From the NCBI RefSeq assembly GCF_016907475.1, contig NZ_JAFBCA010000001.1:2356001-2420000 (forward strand): a stretch of DNA of 64,000 nucleotides, read 5' to 3'. Positions 54,501 through 61,713 of this stretch are shown piece by piece (the first letter of the stretch is position 1; every line of letters begins with the position of its first letter). The DNA comes from Nocardioides cavernae (GTDB lineage Bacteria > Actinomycetota > Actinomycetes > Propionibacteriales > Nocardioidaceae). The notes beneath the pieces are model-generated. The model searched no databases. It was not told the origin of the DNA and saw only the letters and a list, made by a program, of their open reading frames with translations. The position numbers were made by a program, and so were the translations under genes.

Positions 54501-56174
54501 TGCCGACATGATGTCGGGTGTCGACGATGTCGGCGTCAGCGGCGTCAGCGGCGTCAGCGCGAGCGGCGCCGGGGCTGGACTGGTGGGAAGGTTCCCCGAG
54601 AGCCGGAACTGGTTCTGATATGTGACCGATGTGCTTCGGTCCGCGCCGATCGCGGTGATCTGCCACGTGTAGGGACCGTCTGCCGGATCGAGCGAGTCCT
54701 CGCCGCTCGGCGTGTACGACGTGGCGGCGGTCTCGGCTTCGCTCACCTTGGTTCCACCAGCGCTGAAGATGCGGATCTTGTACGACTCGGCGCCCGTGGC
54801 CGTGTCCCAGGACAGCGTGGGCACGTCGACGGTCACGCCCCCGCGGGGGGCCATGTTGGTCACGCTCAACGGCATGTACCGGAAGGCTTGGGTCTCGGAA
54901 AACAGTCCTTGCACGCCCGGGATGTCTCCACCCTTGGTGAACGGGCGGTCGAGCGGACGAACACGCCAGTAGTTCACCTGACCGGCCTGCGGCTTGCAGT
55001 CCTCGTTGTTCCTAGGCGGCGCCAGGATGCCCGTGGTGTTCACAGCGAACATGCCAGGGGCGAACGTGGTGCCCGCCGTGCGGCAACTCGCGAAGGTGCC
55101 CACAGTGAAGTTGGCCTGGGTGCCGACCTGGATCTCGTACTCCGAGGCGTGCGGGACCGGCGTCCACTGGAAGTACAGGGGTGACGGCACGTCTTCGATG
55201 CCGGCGTCCGCCGGGAACACCGCCATCGGGCGGTGCGGCCAGTTGCGGGTGAAGCTGAAGCGGGCTTGGGTCCAGGGCGTCGCCTGGCCGGACATGTCGA
55301 TCGCGCGTACTTGCCAGAAGTAGCTCGCGTTGTCATAGGTCACGTCGGGGGAGTACCGCGTGCCGAGGATGCCCTCCTGGCTGTCGATGAGGGCGGCCCC
55401 CTGGCTGAAGCCCGCTTCGGTCGAGACCTGCACGTCGTAGGACGCGGCGCCGGGCACAGGGTTCCAGTCCAGTACTACGTCCTGGAGCGTCTGGGTGGAG
55501 TCGTCCGGTGGGGAGGTGATGACGGGAACTCCGAGCGGTGACACGACGAAGCGCTGCTCCTCGCTCGCAAGCGAGTTGAGGCCCGCGCCTTTGGTGGCGG
55601 TGACGCGCCAGAACCAGTCGCCCTCCACGAGGTTGATCGGGACGACGAGTGACGTGCTCGCTGTCGTGTAGGTCGAGGCGCCGACGAAGTCGGCGTCCCC
55701 GTCGACCTCGACCTTGTACGAGGTTGCCCCAGCGGAAGGGGACCAGGTCAACAGCGGTGGGTTGGTCGGCTGGGCCAGTACCGCGTTGGACGCCGGGGAG
55801 ATCGGCACTGGTGCCGCGAGCCGGGAGCTCGAGAAGCCGCTCGTGGCTGTTGGCCCCGGTTCACTGCCGGTGAACGCCGTGACCGACCAGTCGATGTTGC
55901 CCTCGGGCAGCGCCTGCGGGGGCACGAAGGAGTTGTTGACGGTGTTCGTCGTGGTGCCGTTGACCACGACCGAGTAGCGCGTCGCGCTGGGCACGTGCTC
56001 CCAGGACAGGATGGTGGTGGTGCTGTCCGGCTGGTTCGCCGCGAGGCCCGTGGGCATGTCCGGGGGCACGGCGGACGCGGGAGCCATGACGCCGAACGTC
56101 GCGGCCACCAGCCCTAGCGTCAGTGCGGCGGCAACCCGCAGTCGAAAGGCGGTGCGGTGCGTGGATCGTGACAT
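51555..56174 (-). CDS. Giant secreted multi-domain fibronectin/Ig-like repeat protein
   Basis: The ~1539-residue protein has a Sec signal peptide (MSRSTHRTAFRLRVAAALTLG, cleavage after APASA). About ten fibronectin-III-like modules follow, with recurring SWEHVPSATRYSVVVNG, WSPSAGATSYKVEVDG, WNPVPGAASYDVQVS and similar lines. About four Ig-like modules of the Y-x-W-L-R-N-G-x-P-I-x-G-A-T type cover roughly 1065-1445, and a final beta domain ends in Lys-rich KKTLKLKKLPKGKHKLQVVYLG. No LPXTG, anchor helix or catalytic motif is visible. It is probably a released or wall-associated adhesin or matrix protein. ATG 56174 has GAGGGGA upstream and TAGCGT (56214-56219) as -10. Confidence 0.88.
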   Translation of the reverse strand: MSRSTHRTAFRLRVAAALTLGLVAATFGVMAPASAVPPDMPTGLAANQPDSTTTILSWEHVPSATRYSVVVNGTTTNTVNNSFVPPQALPEGNIDWSVTAFTGSEPGPTATSGFSSSRLAAPVPISPASNAVLAQPTNPPLLTWSPSAGATSYKVEVDGDADFVGASTYTTASTSLVVPINLVEGDWFWRVTATKGAGLNSLASEEQRFVVSPLGVPVITSPPDDSTQTLQDVVLDWNPVPGAASYDVQVSTEAGFSQGAALIDSQEGILGTRYSPDVTYDNASYFWQVRAIDMSGQATPWTQARFSFTRNWPHRPMAVFPADAGIEDVPSPLYFQWTPVPHASEYEIQVGTQANFTVGTFASCRTAGTTFAPGMFAVNTTGILAPPRNNEDCKPQAGQVNYWRVRPLDRPFTKGGDIPGVQGLFSETQAFRYMPLSVTNMAPRGGVTVDVPTLSWDTATGAESYKIRIFSAGGTKVSEAETAATSYTPSGEDSLDPADGPYTWQITAIGADRSTSVTYQNQFRLSGNLPTSPAPAPLALTPLTPLTPTSSTPDIMSAPSLTWEPLEGAHHYSVNVGDAAGQNQVWFGHGTDDLFGQAVSYPAMTDTSTRLLLPGDYDWQVTAYDKDNRVLRVGTEGRFTVQPIRSSSGHALAQGGQQLDDNHTGAQNPCTPTTGGCTVPSTPVLKWEQDPRASYYMVYVASDPSFTNLLEPSNAVPATTNSMYAPALDNRAHTYPDSQAGQSYYWHIRPCRTRLNCGPDPVSQTDVAQGTFKKRSPQVQGLTNTSPAGTEITFSWRDYWASNQEQPWAQTGEIPNQSGKQYRIEVDDDSSFAGTLVDSALVDQATYTSPEKLYPEGTLYWRVQAVDSDDNGLAWSDVQTLVKQSPQVSLTSPVSNASVAGTVPFRWQPQSFARSYDIEIYANDDATFSSANRVASATGWRNAAYVPLDTLPVADQYYLWRVRRTDADGNKGPWSVSGRFRVTAGAMNLLAPALGGSTPPNGTVLQWNRVAGAASYGVTLTAPNNATQTFTTAASAYSPLTNLVSGTYQWTVTAKDASGNAIGSASSSFLVNSQLQATLKPIIETPEGAGLGKTLTVSAPGWSPGGVSVTTTYQWQRDGIGITGATSTSYTLVNADFGKSISVKAIGKAPGYIDGVSTSLPISPTSGDAIANVTAPTITGSPVAVGNRLTGNRGTWPTSYGTLSYTYAWLRDGVPIPDQTTTNYTPVAADVGTDIVFRVTASASGYADGMATSNPVRVETLAPVAGPQVSAPSGTGIGAGLVGQGPVWNQPDVTTTYQWLRNGSPISGATILTYTMTITDLGKEISLRATGKKSGFQDSVAVSNAVVATAGGALQATVEPVITGTPAPGSVLNLQSGTWSQPSPTLKYQWLRNGTPIPGATNPTYRLTADDAGTNVGATVLASKTGFSDGSANAAAVAVARLKSTTAGALKASRIKVGSRAKLNITVTVAGLSTPTGVVQVLDKGKKIAQFTMAPVHKGKKTLKLKKLPKGKHKLQVVYLGNAQTFGAKSKRIILYVVK

Positions 56175-56317
56175 CCCGGAAGGTCCCCTCGTCGGGCAGT
56201 GGCAGACCGCCACACGCTAGGTCTGAGCGAGGCGACGCGGAGGAGAAATGGCACATCCATAGTCACAAAGGACTAGTGGGTCCGACCGATCGGTGATCCT
56301 GGCCGAATCGGCAGCGA

Positions 56318-56323
56318 TACCGT
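56318..56323 (+). promoter_or_regulatory. -10 box of the leaderless Lrp/AsnC-domain gene
   Basis: TACCGT lies 6 bases before the ATG at 56330 with no Shine-Dalgarno. The 155-bp region shared with the divergent giant gene also carries that gene's -10 at 56214-56219. Confidence 0.55.
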
Positions 56324-56329
56324 GGCCCC

Positions 56330-56608
56330 ATGATCACTGCCATCGTCTTCGTGAAGGCCGACGTCGCGCGCATCCCCGAGGTCGCGGAGGCGATCGCGTC
56401 GCTCGACGGGGTGAGCGAGGTCTACTCGGTGACAGGACAGATCGACCTGATCGCCCTGGTGCGGGTGCGCGAGCACGAGGACGTCGCCTCGGTCGTTGCC
56501 GACCGGCTCAACAAGGTCGAGGGCGTCACCGAGACCGAGACGCACATCGCCTTCCGCACCTACTCCAAGCACGACCTCGAGTCGGCGTTCAGCATCGGCC
56601 TCGACTGA
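56330..56608 (+). CDS. Stand-alone Lrp/AsnC ligand-binding (RAM) domain protein
   Basis: The 92-residue protein consists only of the alpha/beta ligand-sensing domain of Lrp/AsnC regulators (ITAIVFVKADVARIPEVAEAIASLDGVSEVYSVTGQIDLIALVRV) and lacks the DNA-binding helix-turn-helix. Such SARD/DM1-type proteins oligomerise and bind amino acids or modulate full-length Lrp proteins. It is predicted leaderless and convergent with the nuclease gene. Confidence 0.92.
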   Translation: MITAIVFVKADVARIPEVAEAIASLDGVSEVYSVTGQIDLIALVRVREHEDVASVVADRLNKVEGVTETETHIAFRTYSKHDLESAFSIGLD

Positions 56609-56649
56609 GGTCTCGTGACGGGCGCTGGGCGCCCTCCTCGACCGTCGGG

Positions 56650-58440
56650 CTATCGGACTGGCCGGTGAACCGGCGCCGGCAGCCGCTGCTCGTCGAACGG
56701 CACGAGCGAGAGCCGGGACTGGTTGGCCGCGTCGTAGACAGCGAGGTGGCGGGCTGCGCCGCCCAGGGGACAGACCCACTCGCCGTCGACGTCGACGAGG
56801 CGCACCCCCGGTGACTCCAGCCAGCGCAGGATCTTCTCCGACTCCTCGGCTGTCGCTGCAGGCACCGGGCCGGGCGCCCCGCTGACGGTCTCCGCGCTCG
56901 CGGTGAGCTCGCGGACGTACTGGTGGGCGTCGGCACCGGGCGGGATCACTCCGGCCGCGGCGAGCCGCCCGTGGCGAATGACGTGCACCGACCAGCGGCC
57001 GCTGTCCTCCCGTCTGGCGGCGACGATCTCCGGGCAACGGGTCAGAGCCGAGAGCCGTTGGGTGCGGGCGGCGGCACGGACGAAGGTGGCCAGACGGTCA
57101 CGGTGGATCCCGGCCTCCTCGAAGCGTTCGTGATCAGCCAGAGCGGTCATGCGCTGGTTGATCGCCTCGACGACCTCATGGGGGTTGCGCAGCAGCGTGT
57201 CGCGCAGCTGACGGACGATCGCTGCGTAGGTCGAGGCGTCGGTGGAGCCGTCGCAGGGAGACAGGCACCGTCCCATCTCGGCAAGGACGCAGGCCGACCG
57301 GGAAGGGGTCAGCGGAAGTCGTCCGCTGCACTGCCGGACGGGAAAGGTCTCGTGGAGGGCGGCCAGGCACTTCTCGGCCGTCTTCTTGGAGGAGAACGGA
57401 CCGAGGTAGTCGGCGTCGTCGTCGAGCACCTTGCGCACGAGGGAGAGGCGCGGCCAGGCCTCGCGGGTGAGCTTGAGGAAGTGGACCTTCTCGGGGAAGC
57501 GAGAACGGCGGTTGTACTTCGGCTTGTGCTCGGCGATCAACCGCAGCTCCCGCACCTCGGCCTCGAGAGGCGTCGCGCACTCGATGCCCGTCACGGACTC
57601 GGCGAGACCGACCATCTCGCCGATCCGGGTCCGGGTCTCCGAGGACGTGAAGTAGGTGCGCACGCGAGTGCGGAGGTCCTTGGAGGTCCCCACGTAGAGG
57701 ACGCGCGCCCGGTCGTCGCGGAAGAGGTAGACCCCGGGTGAGTGGGGCAGCCCCTCGGCGAGGTGGCGCTTGCGGCGCTGGGCGGTGCTGACCCGGGCCG
57801 AGAACGTCTGGAGCTCCTCGAGGGTGTGGACGCCGAGGCTGCCGAGCCGTTCCATCAGGCCGTGCAGGACGTCCACCGTGGCTCGGGCGTCCGAGAGCGC
57901 ACGGTGGTTGGGCGTCGTGGTCGAGCCGAACACCTTGGCCAGCGACGACAGCTTGCAGTTGGGGGCGTCGTCGCGGGTGATGACGCGCCGCGCGAGCTTT
58001 GCCGTGTCGAGCACCTCGAACTTCGGCCACGGGCGTCCCTGCTCACGTGCGAAGTGCTGGAGGAACCCGACGTCGAACGGTGCGTTGTGCGCGACGAGGA
58101 CGCACCCGGCCGCGAAGTCCAGGAACGCGGGCAACGCCGCCTCGATCGGTGGGGCGTCGCGGACCATCGAGTTGCTGATGCCGGTGAGCACCGCGATGAA
58201 CGCCGGGATCTCCGTGTGTGGGTTGACCAGCGTCTGGAACTCACCGAGCACCTCGCCGCCCCGTACCTTCACCGCGCCGATCTCCGTGATCATCGACCCG
58301 GCCGCCGCGGAACCACCCGTCGTCTCGAGGTCGACCACGCAGAAGGTCATGTCTCGCAGCGGCCGCCCCAGCTCGTCGAAGCTGCGCTGCGCCTCCCAGC
58401 GGGACTTCTCCCGCGTCGGACGGTGGGCGGTGGTGCTCAT
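56650..58440 (-). CDS. DEDD exonuclease fused to UvrC/Cho-like GIY-YIG endonuclease
   Basis: The 596-residue protein has a DnaQ-type 3'-5' exonuclease domain (about 30-195: CVVDLETTGG, LVAHNAPFDVGFL, HRALSDARATVDVL). A GIY-YIG nuclease domain (about 230-315: LPHSPGVYLFRDDRARVLYVGTSKDLRTRVRTYF) and a UvrC-like C-terminal region with paired cysteines follow. The same fusion is M. tuberculosis Rv2191, which lies beside trpD (from memory). It probably makes repair incisions like Cho. It lacks UvrC's helix-hairpin-helix. TAGCGT lies 8 bases before the ATG, borderline for a leaderless start. Confidence 0.9.
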   Translation of the reverse strand: MSTTAHRPTREKSRWEAQRSFDELGRPLRDMTFCVVDLETTGGSAAAGSMITEIGAVKVRGGEVLGEFQTLVNPHTEIPAFIAVLTGISNSMVRDAPPIEAALPAFLDFAAGCVLVAHNAPFDVGFLQHFAREQGRPWPKFEVLDTAKLARRVITRDDAPNCKLSSLAKVFGSTTTPNHRALSDARATVDVLHGLMERLGSLGVHTLEELQTFSARVSTAQRRKRHLAEGLPHSPGVYLFRDDRARVLYVGTSKDLRTRVRTYFTSSETRTRIGEMVGLAESVTGIECATPLEAEVRELRLIAEHKPKYNRRSRFPEKVHFLKLTREAWPRLSLVRKVLDDDADYLGPFSSKKTAEKCLAALHETFPVRQCSGRLPLTPSRSACVLAEMGRCLSPCDGSTDASTYAAIVRQLRDTLLRNPHEVVEAINQRMTALADHERFEEAGIHRDRLATFVRAAARTQRLSALTRCPEIVAARREDSGRWSVHVIRHGRLAAAGVIPPGADAHQYVRELTASAETVSGAPGPVPAATAEESEKILRWLESPGVRLVDVDGEWVCPLGGAARHLAVYDAANQSRLSLVPFDEQRLPAPVHRPVR

Positions 58441-58541
58441 GTCCGACGACGCTAGACGTGGGATCCGACATCGGGGCCGCGGCGCGCGGACTACGCTGAC
58501 CGCGCCTGCCCCCAGGGCGACCGACGACCGAGGAGACCTCC

Positions 58542-58817
58542 GTGCCCGAGCAGACCAGCGACCTCCGCGTTCCCGGTGACGGCGGGCGGTGGCGTTGCGC
58601 CGGCTGCGGCAACCTCACCCGCTTCGACGTCACCCGCACCCGTCGCACGACCGAGTACTGGCACTTCGACCTCGCGGGCGAGCACCAGGTCGAGGAGGAG
58701 ACGGTCCGCTCCGAGTCGGTCGAGTCGGTCTCCTGCCGGTGGTGCGGGCGAAGCGACGCCATCGACGTCGTGGACCGAGCGGCCGCGGACACCTCCGCCG
58801 ACCCGGCTGCCGGATGA
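58542..58817 (+). CDS. Small zinc-ribbon protein
   Basis: The 91-residue protein has two C-x2-C knuckles (WRCAGCGNLTRFDV and VSCRWCGRSDAIDVV) about 45 residues apart, a zinc-ribbon layout with no other recognisable domain. The start is GTG with GAGGAG 6 bases upstream. It lies just ahead of the NYN gene and is probably co-transcribed with it. The zinc ribbon may bind nucleic acid or protein. I do not recognise a named family. Confidence 0.8.
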   Translation: MPEQTSDLRVPGDGGRWRCAGCGNLTRFDVTRTRRTTEYWHFDLAGEHQVEEETVRSESVESVSCRWCGRSDAIDVVDRAAADTSADPAAG

Positions 58818-58827
58818 CGTGACACCC

Positions 58828-60069
58828 GTGACCGACCCAGCAGCCCTCCCGGAGCGGCTGCGCCTGCGGGTGGTCGCACTCGTCTCGGCGGTCCTGCCGT
58901 CGATCGCACCGATGCCGCCGTCCCTCCGCAAGGTGGCCGGCTTCGCGCCGGCACGCCGTGCCCGGCTCGGCGGCTCTGCGATCTGGGCAGCGCTCGACGA
59001 CGCCGCGTTCCGCGAGCACGCAGCGGTGCAGGTCGCGGTCGTGCCAGCCTCTGCGGACGACCCGGTCGACACCGCCGCTCGCGCCTGGCTGGCCAGGGAC
59101 GAGGGCTGGGAGTCCGTCGTCGCCGAGGTCGCCGGCTCGCTCGGCGAGCACGAGGAGCGCGACGAGCAGGCCCACGCCGAGCACGCCCGCCTGACCGCGC
59201 AGGTCGCGGCCCTGCAGGCCGAGCTCGGTGCCGTCCGCGCGGAGCACCGCGAGGAGCTCGAGCGGGCGAAGGCCGACCACAAGGTGCTGCGCCAGCGCCT
59301 GGGCGAGGCGCGCGGTGTGCTGCGTGCCGCGGAGCAGGCGAGGGACGCGGCGTACGCCGCCCGGGACGAGGCCCTGGCTGCTGCAGCGGCTGCGACCCGC
59401 ACCGCCGAGGCAGACGTACGACGACTGCGCGCCCAGCTGGACGAGGCCGAGGCCGGCCTCGCCGCCGGCCGACGCGAGACGCGGTCCGACCGGGACGCCG
59501 CGAGCATCCGGGCACGGCTCCTGCTCGACGCGGTCGTCGACGCCGCGACGGGGCTGCGTCGCGAGCTCGCGCTCCCCGCTGTCAGCGGCGCTCCCGGCGA
59601 TGCCGTCGAGGCCGCCCTGGCCGGCGTCGAAGCGGCGCCCTCCTCCAGCGCACCGGCCACACCGGCGTTGCTCGAGCAGACGCTCGCACTGCCGCGGGTC
59701 CGGCTCGTGATCGACGGCTACAACGTCACCAAGCAACGCTGGCCCAACGCGAGTCTGGAGGCACAGCGCAGCCGGCTGGTCGCTGCGTTGGGACCGCTGG
59801 TCGCGAGGACGGGGGCGGAGACGACCGTGGTCTTCGACGCTGCGGAGTCCACGGTGCGCACGGCGATGCCGGCGCCGCGCGGGGTCCGCGTGGTGTTCAG
59901 CCCAGAGAGCGTCATCGCCGACGACGTGATCCGCCAGCTGGTGGCTGCCGAGCCCCGCGGCCGGGTGGTCGTCGTGGTGACGGGGGACCAGGCAGTCGCC
60001 CGCGACGTGGCACGGGACGGAGCGAGAACCGTTCCTGTGGCGGCGCTCGTCGGCGTCATCGCCGGCTAG
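58828..60069 (+). CDS. NYN/YacP-like PIN-fold RNA-binding protein with coiled coil
   Basis: The ~413-residue protein begins with an alpha-helical domain, continues as a long Ala/Glu/Arg coiled coil (about 110-235), and ends in a NYN domain of the YacP class. NYN motifs are RLVIDGYNVTK, ETTVVFDAAES, VIADDVIRQLV and VVVVTGDQAVARD, whose acidic residues form the PIN-type nuclease site. It may be a ribonuclease in rRNA/tRNA turnover. GTG 58828 or the in-frame GTG at 58819 may be the start; both follow closely on the zinc-ribbon stop. Confidence 0.87.
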   Translation: MTDPAALPERLRLRVVALVSAVLPSIAPMPPSLRKVAGFAPARRARLGGSAIWAALDDAAFREHAAVQVAVVPASADDPVDTAARAWLARDEGWESVVAEVAGSLGEHEERDEQAHAEHARLTAQVAALQAELGAVRAEHREELERAKADHKVLRQRLGEARGVLRAAEQARDAAYAARDEALAAAAAATRTAEADVRRLRAQLDEAEAGLAAGRRETRSDRDAASIRARLLLDAVVDAATGLRRELALPAVSGAPGDAVEAALAGVEAAPSSSAPATPALLEQTLALPRVRLVIDGYNVTKQRWPNASLEAQRSRLVAALGPLVARTGAETTVVFDAAESTVRTAMPAPRGVRVVFSPESVIADDVIRQLVAAEPRGRVVVVVTGDQAVARDVARDGARTVPVAALVGVIAG

Positions 60070-60142
60070 CCCGACACCGTCCGACACGCCGGTGCGCGAC
60101 ACGCCGGGGGGGTTGTCGGTGGCTCCTGTCACCGTTCGGGAC

Positions 60143-60349
60143 ATGACGACACGGATCGACTGCGACACCTGCGTGGTGCGCGGGCTGCACTGCCACGACT
60201 GCGTGGTGACGGTGCTCCTCGGCCCACCGCCCGAGCTGACCATCGACGACGACGAGATGGCCGCGCTCGACGTGCTGGCCTCCGGCGGCCTGGTGCCGCC
60301 CCTACGGCTCGTGGAGCCGGTGGCTGGCCCGGTCATCGAGTCGGCCTGA
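60143..60349 (+). CDS. Small cysteine-rich conserved actinobacterial protein
   Basis: The 68-residue protein has paired motifs in MTTRIDCDTCVVRGLHCHDCVVTVLLG (C-x2-C and C-H-D-C), likely a metal site, then an acidic linker and a hydrophobic end. Small proteins with the C-H-D-C-V-V-T core recur in actinobacteria next to NlpC/P60 genes, as here, but I know of no function. The ATG lacks a strong ribosome binding site. Confidence 0.7.
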   Translation: MTTRIDCDTCVVRGLHCHDCVVTVLLGPPPELTIDDDEMAALDVLASGGLVPPLRLVEPVAGPVIESA

Positions 60350-60391
60350 CCCCCAGGACGCGACACGACTACCCCCAAGTTGACCCGAAGA

Positions 60392-60421
60392 TTGGCGACG
60401 GGTCCTCGAGCGGTTTAGGGT
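60392..60421 (+). promoter_or_regulatory. Promoter of the riboswitch-NlpC/P60 unit
   Basis: TTGGCG (60392-60397) and TAGGGT (60416-60421) are separated by 18 bases. Transcription from here would give a ~230-base leader containing the riboswitch. An 8-bp stem GACGTCCG/CGGACGTC (60429-60468) follows directly. GGGTGTGG (60418-60425) is also complementary to CCACACCC (60484-60491). Confidence 0.5.
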
Positions 60422-60492
60422 GTGGGCTGACGTCCGTGGCAGTGGGTCACCAGGCCCGCGCGGACGTCGCGCCGAGTCGTGGACCACACCCC

Positions 60493-60632
60493 CGCATCAC
60501 CCGTGGTCGACGAGCCGGGGAACCACACTTCCCCCTGGGGTGAATCGCCTGTGAGGCGTGCTGCGCGAGCGGCACGAGGAGCAGGAGTAGGCCAGTCGTG
60601 CCGAACCCGTCAGCTCACCTGGTAGGCGTACG
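60493..60632 (+). ncRNA. Cyclic di-AMP riboswitch (ydaO/yuaA type)
   Basis: The leader contains the conserved ydaO-class blocks in order: GAGCCGGGGAACCACA (60512-60527), GGGGTGAATCGCC (60537-60549), a variable hairpin, then CGAACCCGTCAGCTCACC (60602-60619) and GGTAGGCG. This RNA class binds c-di-AMP and usually switches off wall hydrolase, K+ or osmolyte genes when the ligand is high. In actinobacteria it commonly precedes Rpf or NlpC/P60 genes, as here. End points are approximate by about 15 bases. No clear terminator separates it from the start codon, so control may be translational or through the 3' part of the fold. Confidence 0.88.
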
Positions 60633-60656
60633 ACACCCCGAGGAGTTCCCCCGCTC

Positions 60657-61652
60657 GTGGCTCACACCCGCAAGCGAGTTGGCGCGACCGTTCTTGGTCT
60701 CTCCGCGATCGCTGCCATCGCTTTCGTGCCTGCAACCCCCGCGCAGGCCGACCCCGACATCAAGGACGTCAAGGTTCGCGTCGACCGCCTCTACCACGAG
60801 GCCGAGGCGGCGCAGGAGCGCCTCCACGACGCCAAGCTCGACCTCGCCGACCTGCGAAGCGACCTCGACGGGCTGAAGGCCGACCAGGATCGCCAGGACG
60901 AGCGCCTCGGCGCCGTCCGCGACCAGGTCTCCGACGCCGTCGTGCGCCAGCTCGAGGGAGAGGGCATCTCGACCGTCGGTCAGATCGTCGTCTCCGACGA
61001 CCCGGGAGCGTTCCTCGACTCGCTCTCGACGATGTCGTCGTTCAACGACCTCCAGGCGTCGCTCCTGTCCGACTACGACACCGAGCTCGAGGCCCTCGAG
61101 ATCCGCCGCGAGGCCACCGCGTCCCGCACCAAGGAGATCGCTGAGATCACCGAGCAGCTGAGCGCCGAGAAGGACACGGTCGACGACAAGCTCGCCGAGG
61201 CCAAGGACCTGCTCGCCGACCTCGAGGCCGAGGAGCGCGAGCGCGTGCTCGCCTCGCGCGGCACCACGACCCGCGCGCCCAGCTCGGTCTCCGTCCCCGC
61301 GTCCGGCCGCGCCGCCGCGGCGGTGCAGTACGCGATGGCACAGGTGGGTGACGCCTACGTCTACGGCGCGATGGGCGAGAACGCCTTCGACTGCAGCGGC
61401 CTGACCATGCGCGCCTGGGCCCAGGCGGGCGTGTCGCTCCCGCACTCGTCCAGCGCCCAGTTCAGCTCCGGCCCGCGCATCGCGGCCAGCGACCTGCAGC
61501 CCGGCGACCTGGTCTTCTACTACAGCCCGATCAGCCACGTCGGCATGTACATCGGCAACGGCATGATCGTCCACGCCGCCAACCCCGGCACCGGCGTCGC
61601 CGTCTCGGGCCTCTACTCGATGCCCTTCGTCGGCGCGGTCCGCCCTGGCTGA
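60657..61652 (+). CDS. Secreted NlpC/P60 peptidoglycan hydrolase (RipA-like)
   Basis: The 331-residue precursor has a Sec signal (about 1-30, ending PAQA), a long coiled coil (about 35-205) and a C-terminal NlpC/P60 domain. Catalytic elements are the cysteine in NAFDCSGLTMRAW, the histidine in SHVGMYIGNG and a polar residue in IVHAANPG. The coiled coil plus NlpC/P60 plan matches RipA/Rv2190c-type daughter-cell separation hydrolases. The start is GTG 60657 with GAGGAG 11 bases upstream. The upstream riboswitch should couple its level to c-di-AMP and so to turgor or wall stress. Confidence 0.94.
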   Translation: MAHTRKRVGATVLGLSAIAAIAFVPATPAQADPDIKDVKVRVDRLYHEAEAAQERLHDAKLDLADLRSDLDGLKADQDRQDERLGAVRDQVSDAVVRQLEGEGISTVGQIVVSDDPGAFLDSLSTMSSFNDLQASLLSDYDTELEALEIRREATASRTKEIAEITEQLSAEKDTVDDKLAEAKDLLADLEAEERERVLASRGTTTRAPSSVSVPASGRAAAAVQYAMAQVGDAYVYGAMGENAFDCSGLTMRAWAQAGVSLPHSSSAQFSSGPRIAASDLQPGDLVFYYSPISHVGMYIGNGMIVHAANPGTGVAVSGLYSMPFVGAVRPG

Positions 61653-61665
61653 CCAGCAGACATCG

Positions 61666-61701
61666 AAGGCCGGTCGTCCACTCCTGTGGGCGGCCGGCCT
61701 T
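61666..61701 (+). terminator. Hairpin after the NlpC/P60 gene
   Basis: AAGGCCGG (61666-61673) pairs with CCGGCCTT (61694-61701) across a 20-base loop, followed by TTCGCTGTTCC. It lies 14 bases after the stop, inside the region that could encode the N-terminal helix of the next protein. Confidence 0.5.
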
Positions 61702-61713
61702 TCGCTGTTCCTC

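Noticed and set aside
56250..56275. Shared TTGTGACTAT near 56260 (minus strand) and 63550 (plus strand) as a common operator
   Set aside because: It is only a ten-base match, and its orientation relative to the nearby genes differs, so chance is a sufficient explanation.
60350..60491. A small protein gene between the cysteine-rich protein gene and the riboswitch
   Set aside because: No start with a ribosome site and no protein-like frame is present. The sequence is dominated by inverted repeats.
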